DNA from: Corynebacterium sp.
Lineage (GTDB): Bacteria; Actinomycetota; Actinomycetes; Mycobacteriales; Mycobacteriaceae
Direction: 5' to 3'
Assembly (NCBI RefSeq): GCF_030826625.1
Contig: NZ_JAPJNQ010000033.1
Coordinates: 5,791 to 23,440 of the forward strand
DNA: 17,650 nucleotides
Program-made: the position numbers and the translations under genes
Notes under the pieces: model-generated
Database searches by the model: none
Told to the model about the DNA's origin: nothing
What the model saw: the letters and a program-made list of their open reading frames with translations, nothing else
In this document: positions 12,981-17,650 of the stretch, piece by piece
Position numbering within the stretch: the first letter of the stretch is position 1
Layout: each line of letters starts with the position of its first letter

Positions 12981-13784
12981 TTAACGGGCGGCGGGCTGGT
13001 CAATGGCATAAGAATTCGCCGCATCTCGTACCTTACGCACGTAATCGTTGGAATTGTTGTACGACAAGATCGCTTCGGTCCACGCTTGCGGATCATTTAA
13101 ATCACGGCCACTATCACACAACAACTTCGCCGCTGCTAGGGCAGCATCGTCGATATTTTGCGGATCCGGGTATCCGTCGCCGGAAGCATCCAAACCATAA
13201 CGGTGCCACGATTGCGGAATGAACTGCATTGGGCCTACCGCGCGGTCATAGACATCATCGTTATCGAACTCACCACCGTCTGTATCCGGGATATGAACCG
13301 TGTTATTTGTTCCATCCAATGCGATGCCAACGATTGGAGGCTCTACCCTGCCATCATCACCGATCGAGGGGCGATCAAACCAGTTTCCGGCGTAGCTACC
13401 GTGTCGAGTTTCCACCCAGCCGATGCCCGCCAACGTTGTCCAGTCCAGGTTGCATCCTGGCCAAGCATCACGGGCAATCAATTCTGCATTGCCATAGGCA
13501 CGCAGTGCTTGGTCTGGGATAGCGGTATCACCTGCGAGCCCGTCGGACCAATACGTCAGTTTGTCTGCGGTGCGACCTTCTGCATGCACATCAATCGATG
13601 GCACCGCGCGCCCGGCTGCTGGTGGCACATTATCCGGAATAGGTTCTAATTGGCGAGTCACCGAAGGACCATCGACAAACGAAAGCAACCACAGCACTAC
13701 CGAAATGATCAAAATGATCCCGAGTACCGTCGCACAACCGACTTTCACGCAACCTGCGGGGCTGCGGCGTGATGAATAATTCAT
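12981..13784 (-). CDS. Membrane-anchored lytic transglycosylase (LpqU/MltB-like)
   Basis: Cell-wall hydrolase predicted to cleave MurNAc-GlcNAc bonds with formation of 1,6-anhydro-MurNAc. It has 267 residues: a short basic cytosolic part, an uncleaved signal anchor (about 16-37, CATVLGIILIISVVLWLLSF), a linker, and the SLT-type catalytic domain (about 95-260). Catalytic Glu125 lies in AGIGWVETRHGSYAG; AVGPMQFIPQSWHRYG (182-197) and ILSYNNSNDYVRKV (239-252) are the other hallmark motifs. Cys111 and Cys223 may pair. DASGDGYPDPQNIDD (199-213) looks like an EF-hand-type calcium loop. The position between mazG and eno matches mycobacterial LpqU (Rv1022, from memory), but a lipobox is not evident here. 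The ATG directly abuts the mazG stop codon (TAGATG), so coupling is likely. Confidence 0.88.
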   Translation of the reverse strand: MNYSSRRSPAGCVKVGCATVLGIILIISVVLWLLSFVDGPSVTRQLEPIPDNVPPAAGRAVPSIDVHAEGRTADKLTYWSDGLAGDTAIPDQALRAYGNAELIARDAWPGCNLDWTTLAGIGWVETRHGSYAGNWFDRPSIGDDGRVEPPIVGIALDGTNNTVHIPDTDGGEFDNDDVYDRAVGPMQFIPQSWHRYGLDASGDGYPDPQNIDDAALAAAKLLCDSGRDLNDPQAWTEAILSYNNSNDYVRKVRDAANSYAIDQPAAR

Positions 13785-14474
13785 CTACCACGCCGCTCCT
13801 GCATCGTTTTTATTGCTATCCGCATCACTGCCAGCTGCGCCACGCAAGGCTTCCTCCGCGCGTTTTCCAGCCGCCCACAAACGGTCTTGTTCTTCTTGCG
13901 CTACCACCCCGGTGGTGCCGTCGAAAAGATAGGGCGCACGTGAACGCATCTTCGCGATAAAACTCGCTGCGATATCATCCAGCGAAAATGCTTGTCGACG
14001 CCGTCCCAGCTCCGCGTGAAACAGCAACTGCAACAAAACGTCGCCTAGCTCGCGCACCAACTTGGACTGGTCGATCTCCGCGGTGGTTTCGGCTGCCTCG
14101 ATGACCTCGGAAAGCTCAGCTACTTCTTCGCGCAAATACGGCAGGAGTGTCTTATGTGTTTGCAGCAGCTCGAACTCGCCGATATCGCGGGCACGGGCCA
14201 TTACCTGACGGGCAACGTGCATCTGATCATCACGCGAGCGCGCCACAATAATGCGCTCACCAGCATCCACGCGCTCACGTACGCGCTCGTCAGCTTCATT
14301 TGTGCTCACCAAAAGTCCCTGGCCAGACGTGTCAGTTCCACTAATGATGTCAGCAAAATTCCAGCGCACCGACACCGGAACTTCCTCGGTGTAGCTCACT
14401 GGCCCGACAACGCCGCTCAGGGCTTCTAACGGTATTTGCTCGGGCCAACGAGGATCAAGAAGCAGAACAGTCAT
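13785..14474 (-). CDS. mazG: MazG family nucleoside triphosphate pyrophosphohydrolase
   Basis: All-alpha NTP pyrophosphohydrolase, predicted to remove damaged or non-canonical NTPs as monophosphates. It has 229 residues: a poorly conserved N-terminal part (1-~98) and one MazG domain (about 99-188). Metal-binding residues are present: EEVAE (Glu116, Glu117, Glu120) and ELGDVLLQ (Glu142, Asp145), i.e. EExxE then ExxD, followed by the conserved FxxKMRSRAPYLFDG (172-186). The single-domain build is that of mycobacterial MazG (Rv1021), not the two-domain E. coli enzyme. I chose ATG at 14474 (MTVLLLDPRWPEQIP); the frame continues upstream but a -10 hexamer sits 7 nt before this ATG and the extension overlaps the divergent permease promoter and start. 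Operon with the lytic transglycosylase. Confidence 0.92.
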   Translation of the reverse strand: MTVLLLDPRWPEQIPLEALSGVVGPVSYTEEVPVSVRWNFADIISGTDTSGQGLLVSTNEADERVRERVDAGERIIVARSRDDQMHVARQVMARARDIGEFELLQTHKTLLPYLREEVAELSEVIEAAETTAEIDQSKLVRELGDVLLQLLFHAELGRRRQAFSLDDIAASFIAKMRSRAPYLFDGTTGVVAQEEQDRLWAAGKRAEEALRGAAGSDADSNKNDAGAAW

Positions 14475-14481
14475 GGGCACA

Positions 14482-14487
14482 ATCCTA
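14482..14487 (-). promoter_or_regulatory. Leaderless promoter of mazG
   Basis: TAGGAT on the minus strand ends 7 nt before the mazG ATG at 14474, and no ribosome binding site is present. This predicts that transcription begins at the A of the start codon. The -35 region is not recognisable. Confidence 0.5.
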
Positions 14488-14519
14488 TAAGCAACAGAAG
14501 TCTTAACCCCCACCCGCCT

Positions 14520-14548
14520 TTCCGACACAGGCTTTTCCAGGGTAGTTT
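14520..14548 (+). promoter_or_regulatory. Leaderless promoter of the permease gene
   Basis: TTCCGA (14520-14525) and TAGTTT (14543-14548) are 17 bp apart; the -10 hexamer ends 7 nt before the ATG at 14556. No Shine-Dalgarno is present. The geometry is the same as for mazG on the opposite strand of this 81-bp intergenic region. Confidence 0.5.
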
Positions 14549-14555
14549 TACCAAC

Positions 14556-16127
14556 ATGCACAGCGAGCCTCATCCCTCTCCTATTGTCGGCGGCAGCAGC
14601 ACCCCGGCCGGCACATCAGCACAGTCTGCAGCGGCACATCCTGCTGGCCCGCAGGCAGGCCAAAAATCTAAGCACACCGTGACCATGTGGTCATTGGTGG
14701 CTTTGATTATCGGCTCGTGCGTCGGCGCCGGTATTTTTTCTCTGCCACAAAACATCGCTTCCGTTGCTGCCCCCGGCGCGATGCTCATCGGGTGGGCAAT
14801 CGCCGGCGTGGGTATGCTCTCGGTCGCCTTCGTCTTCCAAATTCTGGCCCAGCGTAAGCCGCATCTTGATTCTGGCGTGTATTCCTATGTGCGCGCCGGG
14901 CTGGGCGATTTCATCGGTTTCGCCTCGGGCTGGGGCTATTGGCTAGGTTCTGTGATCGCGCAGGTCGGTTACGCGACGCTGTTTTTCAATACCGTCGGCC
15001 ACTACATTCCGCTGTTCCACGAATCGAACCGCTGGGCGTCGTTTATCTCGGTGAGCTTGCTGACGTGGGTGATTTTCGCGTTACTCAGCCGCGGGGTGAA
15101 GCAGGCCGCGATCATGAACACGGTGGTGACCGTCGCCAAGCTGGTACCGATTCTGGCATTTATCGTGTTGCTTCTGTTTTTCGGATTCAGCTGGAATACC
15201 TTCACCCTGGATTTTTGGGGCCGTGAATCCAGCGAGGGCTCGGTTTTTGAACAAGTCCAAGGCATCATGCTGTTTACCGTGTGGGTTTTCATCGGCGTAG
15301 AAGGCGCGTCGGTCTATTCGAAACAGGCCCGGCAGCGTACTGACGTCGGACGAGCTACGGTGCTCGGTTTCGTTTCCGTGTTGGTGCTGCTGGTCTCTGT
15401 GGCGACGCTGTCATTTGGTGTGCTGAGCAAAGAAGAGCTGGCGGCGCTGCCTGATAATTCCATGGCTGCGGTACTCGAAGCTGCAATTGGCCCGGTCGGC
15501 GGATTGTTAATCTCGATCGGTCTGTGCATTTCCGTGCTCGGTGCCTACGTTTCGTGGCAGATGCTATGTGCCGAGCCGTTGACGATGATGGCTCTCGACG
15601 GCCTGCTGCCGAAGCGAACGGGTGCGATCAATCGGGCTGGTGCACCGTGGATGGCACAGCTAATTTCTACATCGGTGATTCAATTCGCGGTCATCGTGTT
15701 CTTCTTGAACGAAACCGCGTATATCTCTATGGTGCAGCTCGCCACTGTGATGTACCTGCTGCCCTATATTTTCTCTTCGCTCTACCTTTTGCTGCTCGCG
15801 CTACGGGGTAAAGGCATCACACATCCGCACGCGGGGACACGGTTTGACCTGTCCGGGCCAAAAATTTCCCCGCGCGAAAATCGACGGCACTTGGCCGTGG
15901 CGGTGGTAGCTTTTGTCTATTCCATCTGGCTAATTTATGCCGCGGATCCGGTTTATATTCTCTTCGGTGCCCTCGCTGTGGTTCCAGGAATCATCCCGTA
16001 CGTCTTAACACGTATCTCGCGACGGGAGAAGCTGTTCAACGGTTTTGAGTGGTCAATTGTCGTTCTCGTGCTGGTCGCAGCGGTCTTCGCGGCTGTTGGT
16101 TTGGCGCAAGGTTCACTGCAGCTCTAG
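14556..16127 (+). CDS. lysI: Basic amino-acid permease, LysI/ArcD-type (APC superfamily)
   Basis: Integral membrane transporter of 523 residues. Residues 1-~45 are a hydrophilic Ser/Ala/Pro/Gly-rich cytosolic tail; then about twelve hydrophobic helices begin with MWSLVALIIGSCVGAGIFSLPQNIA, whose GS.VGAGIFSLPQN is the substrate-binding helix 1 motif of arginine/ornithine and lysine exchangers. VEGASVYSKQARQRTDVGRATVLG is the characteristic ArcD/LysI segment in the middle, and GAYVSWQMLCAEPLTMMALDGLLPK follows. In C. glutamicum the lysine uptake protein LysI is encoded beside mazG (from memory), and the same neighbour here supports the name, but arginine/ornithine exchange cannot be excluded. 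I chose ATG at 14556 from the -10 element 7 nt before it; the frame is open further upstream but that part is antisense to mazG. Confidence 0.85.
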   Translation: MHSEPHPSPIVGGSSTPAGTSAQSAAAHPAGPQAGQKSKHTVTMWSLVALIIGSCVGAGIFSLPQNIASVAAPGAMLIGWAIAGVGMLSVAFVFQILAQRKPHLDSGVYSYVRAGLGDFIGFASGWGYWLGSVIAQVGYATLFFNTVGHYIPLFHESNRWASFISVSLLTWVIFALLSRGVKQAAIMNTVVTVAKLVPILAFIVLLLFFGFSWNTFTLDFWGRESSEGSVFEQVQGIMLFTVWVFIGVEGASVYSKQARQRTDVGRATVLGFVSVLVLLVSVATLSFGVLSKEELAALPDNSMAAVLEAAIGPVGGLLISIGLCISVLGAYVSWQMLCAEPLTMMALDGLLPKRTGAINRAGAPWMAQLISTSVIQFAVIVFFLNETAYISMVQLATVMYLLPYIFSSLYLLLLALRGKGITHPHAGTRFDLSGPKISPRENRRHLAVAVVAFVYSIWLIYAADPVYILFGALAVVPGIIPYVLTRISRREKLFNGFEWSIVVLVLVAAVFAAVGLAQGSLQL

Positions 16128-16136
16128 TCTGCTGCC

Positions 16137-16251
16137 TAGTATTCGCCAGCTGCAGATTGCTGACATTCGCCAGCTGTAGCTTGGCCTTAGCTGGTAGTTC
16201 ACTGCGGATTTTTAGTACGGTAATGACACCGTCGTTTCCTGTGACTATCAC
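16137..16251. promoter_or_regulatory. nadA upstream region: candidate promoter and palindromes
   Basis: The 142 bp between the permease stop and the nadA GTG contain TAGTAT (16137-16142, a -10-like hexamer), the inverted repeat ACGGT-AATGAC-ACCGT (16217-16232) and the short palindrome GTGA-CTA-TCAC (16241-16251), the last ending 18 bp before the start codon. De novo NAD genes are usually feedback regulated, so one of these may be an operator. I cannot match them to a known regulator motif. Confidence 0.4.
16141..16179 (+). repeat. Direct repeat upstream of nadA
   Basis: ATTCGCCAGCTGCAG (16141-16155) recurs as ATTCGCCAGCTGTAG (16165-16179), 14 of 15 bases identical with a 24-bp period, beginning 13 bp after the permease stop codon. 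Each copy contains the palindrome CAGCTG, and the second can also pair with AGCTGG at 16189-16194. Confidence 0.75.
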
Positions 16252-16269
16252 TAATTCTTGGGAGCTTTT

Positions 16270-17325
16270 GTGACTCGTACAAACGCGGACCTCACGCGTT
16301 CTACTGCCGACGCTACAACCACTACTACTGCGGATTTTGCTAGCACAGATTCGGCATCCTTCGATGCCGCTCGCTGGGCCGAGCGGGTACGCGCACTGGC
16401 GGAACAACGCAACGCTGTGATTCTGGCCCACAACTACCAAATCCCTGAGATTCAGGACATCGCCCACCACACCGGCGATTCCCTGGCACTATCACGCCAA
16501 GCTGCCGAAACCGACGCAGACATCATCGTTTTTTGCGGTGTGCACTTCATGGCAGAATCCGCGAAGATCCTCTCGCCAGACAAAAAAGTTCTCATTCCCG
16601 ATGCCCGGGCAGGATGCTCGCTGGCAGATTCGATTACCGCCGAGCAATTGCGCGAATGGAAGGCCGAACACCCTGACGCGCTGGTGGTCAGCTATGTCAA
16701 CACCACCGCAGAGGTAAAAGCGCTTACCGACGTGTGCTGCACCTCTTCAAACGCGGTTGATGTGGTCAACTCCCTGCCCGCGGACCAAGAAATCCTGTTT
16801 TGCCCCGACCAATTCCTCGGAGCGTATGTGAAGCGTGAGACCGGCCGCGAGAACATCCGGATTTGGGCTGGTGAATGCCACGTGCACGCCGGCATCAGCG
16901 CTGAGCAATTAACCCAGCAAACGCAGGATAACCCTACAGCGGATCTGTACATCCACCCAGAATGTGGTTGCGCGAACTCCGCGCTCTACCTGGCCAACGA
17001 GGGTCTGGTGCCAGAAGAGCGTGTACACATGCTCTCCACCGGGCAAATGATCACCCAAGCGCAGAAGCAACAAAAGAACACGGTGCTGGTGGCAACCGAA
17101 ACTGGCATGCTGCACCAACTCAATCAGGCTGCCCCAGACATTGATTTCCAGGCCGTCAACGACCGCGCCGAATGTAAATTCATGAAAATGATTACCCCGC
17201 AGGCACTTGAACGCTGCCTGGAAACCGAAACCGACGAGGTTACCGTCCCGAAAAATATCGCAGATGCTGCTCGCAAATCGCTCGAAGCAATGATCTCGAT
17301 CGGCAACCCCGGTGGTGCCGAATAA
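16270..17325 (+). CDS. nadA: Quinolinate synthase A
   Basis: Fe-S enzyme that condenses iminoaspartate with dihydroxyacetone phosphate to quinolinate in de novo NAD synthesis. It has 351 residues. Motifs: AHNYQIPEIQDIAHHTGDSLALSR (53-76), FCGVHFMAESAKIL (88-101), IPDARAGCSLADS, WAGECHVHAGI (199-209), HPECGC (229-234), and AECKFMKMITP (300-310). Cys89, Cys203 and Cys302 sit where the three [4Fe-4S] ligands are known in this family. I chose GTG at 16270 because TTGGGAG stands 5 nt before it; the alternative TTG at 16258 has no such site. The first ~30 residues are a Thr/Ser/Ala-rich tail before the conserved part. nadC starts immediately after the stop codon (TAAATG). Confidence 0.95.
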   Translation: MTRTNADLTRSTADATTTTTADFASTDSASFDAARWAERVRALAEQRNAVILAHNYQIPEIQDIAHHTGDSLALSRQAAETDADIIVFCGVHFMAESAKILSPDKKVLIPDARAGCSLADSITAEQLREWKAEHPDALVVSYVNTTAEVKALTDVCCTSSNAVDVVNSLPADQEILFCPDQFLGAYVKRETGRENIRIWAGECHVHAGISAEQLTQQTQDNPTADLYIHPECGCANSALYLANEGLVPEERVHMLSTGQMITQAQKQQKNTVLVATETGMLHQLNQAAPDIDFQAVNDRAECKFMKMITPQALERCLETETDEVTVPKNIADAARKSLEAMISIGNPGGAE

Positions 17326-17650
17326 ATGACTCAGTTGCAGCTGCCCGATTGTTCTGCGCTGATCGCCACCGCCCTCGACGAGGATTTCGCTTACGGCCCC
17401 GACCACACCTCGATCGCTACGGTGCCCGCCGCTGCTCGCTGCAGCGCCGAACTCAATGCGCGTGAGGACGGCACCATCGCCGGGCTGGGATTACTCGAAG
17501 CGGTGCTCAACGCCACCGCTTCGCGTCTGCACCGCCTCGGTGTCGAGCTTGCCGACGACAACTGCGAGATCACGTTGCATGGTGCCGATGGCCAGCAGGT
17601 TTGCGAAGGGCAAACTTTGGCGACGATAACGGCTAATACCCGACTGGTAT
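17326..17650 (+). CDS. nadC: Nicotinate-nucleotide pyrophosphorylase (carboxylating), 3' end outside window
   Basis: Quinolinate phosphoribosyltransferase; converts quinolinate and PRPP to nicotinate mononucleotide, CO2 and pyrophosphate, directly using the NadA product. Only the first 108 codons are visible. The N-terminal phrases ALDEDFAYGPDHTSIATVPA (17-36) and AELNAREDGTIAGLGLLEAV (41-60) are diagnostic, followed by EGQTLATITANTRL, just before the catalytic core. The start codon abuts the nadA stop with no spacer and only a weak GGTGG upstream, so translation is probably coupled to nadA. Confidence 0.93.
   Translation, partial: MTQLQLPDCSALIATALDEDFAYGPDHTSIATVPAAARCSAELNAREDGTIAGLGLLEAVLNATASRLHRLGVELADDNCEITLHGADGQQVCEGQTLATITANTRLV

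Noticed and set aside
14436..14555. Upstream extension of the permease (40 extra residues)
   Set aside because: It overlaps mazG antisense and lies upstream of a -10 hexamer placed 7 nt before ATG 14556; the extension is hydrophilic and not family-like.
14475..14573. Upstream extension of mazG by 33 residues
   Set aside because: It crosses the mazG -10 candidate and the permease promoter and start; MTVLLLDPRWPEQ fits as the beginning.
1..17650. Mobile elements, CRISPR arrays, prophage or defence genes
   Set aside because: No transposase, integrase, terminal inverted repeats with target duplication, or spacer-repeat array was seen; all coding regions are recognisable chromosomal core genes or short conserved unknowns.

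Overview
The window looks like a piece of chromosomal core genome from a Corynebacterium (Actinobacteria, Mycobacteriales). The pointers are a mycothiol-dependent detoxification gene (mca), a Z-isoprenyl diphosphate synthase of the mycobacterial Rv1086 type, DUF4307 and DUF501 proteins, and an FtsB with a long Pro/Glu-rich tail. The gene order mazG-lpqU-eno-ftsB-DUF501-ppx and the cluster greA/DUF4307/mca/uppS/coaA/glyA also match, from memory, two separate stretches of the M. tuberculosis map and one continuous stretch of C. glutamicum. No phage, insertion sequence, CRISPR array or recognisable defence system is visible; I cannot point to a new multi-gene system. The interest lies mainly in non-coding structure.

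Layout. (1) Positions 1-2810, minus strand: pabAB (cut by the window edge) behind glyA, a folate/one-carbon unit, with coaA (2892-3806, plus) divergent from glyA. (2) Positions 3912-5880, minus strand: tightly packed operon mca - small membrane protein - uppS. An intergenic region made almost entirely of degenerate 12-nt repeats separates it from a divergent DUF4307 gene (6030-6467), which is followed by greA (6605-7129) and an acidic lipoprotein gene (7142-7807), both plus. A strong bidirectional terminator (7843-7904) closes this block. (3) Positions 8011-14474, minus strand: a long co-directional series. Read in transcription order it is mazG, lpqU-like lytic transglycosylase, eno, ftsB, DUF501, ppx/gppA, a tRNA with anticodon UAA, and a Bax-inhibitor-1 family membrane protein. 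(4) Positions 14556-17650, plus strand: a LysI/ArcD-type amino-acid permease, then nadA and the start of nadC (de novo NAD synthesis).

Functional links. glyA and pabAB feed the tetrahydrofolate pool, coaA makes CoA, mca handles mycothiol S-conjugates, uppS makes a short Z-prenyl precursor for envelope lipids, lpqU and ftsB act in peptidoglycan remodelling and septation, eno is glycolytic, and ppx and mazG hydrolyse polyphosphate/(p)ppGpp-type and non-canonical NTP substrates respectively. Several promoters place a TANNNT hexamer exactly seven bases before an ATG with no ribosome binding site, as expected for leaderless mRNAs.

Non-coding observations most worth checking: a 74-nt class I cloverleaf with the leucine anticodon UAA, where leucine tRNAs normally have a long variable arm; a terminator-like hairpin whose T run touches the first base of that tRNA; the 12-nt repeat array in the mca leader; and repeats plus palindromes in front of nadA. 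All domain assignments come from reading motifs, not from searches.
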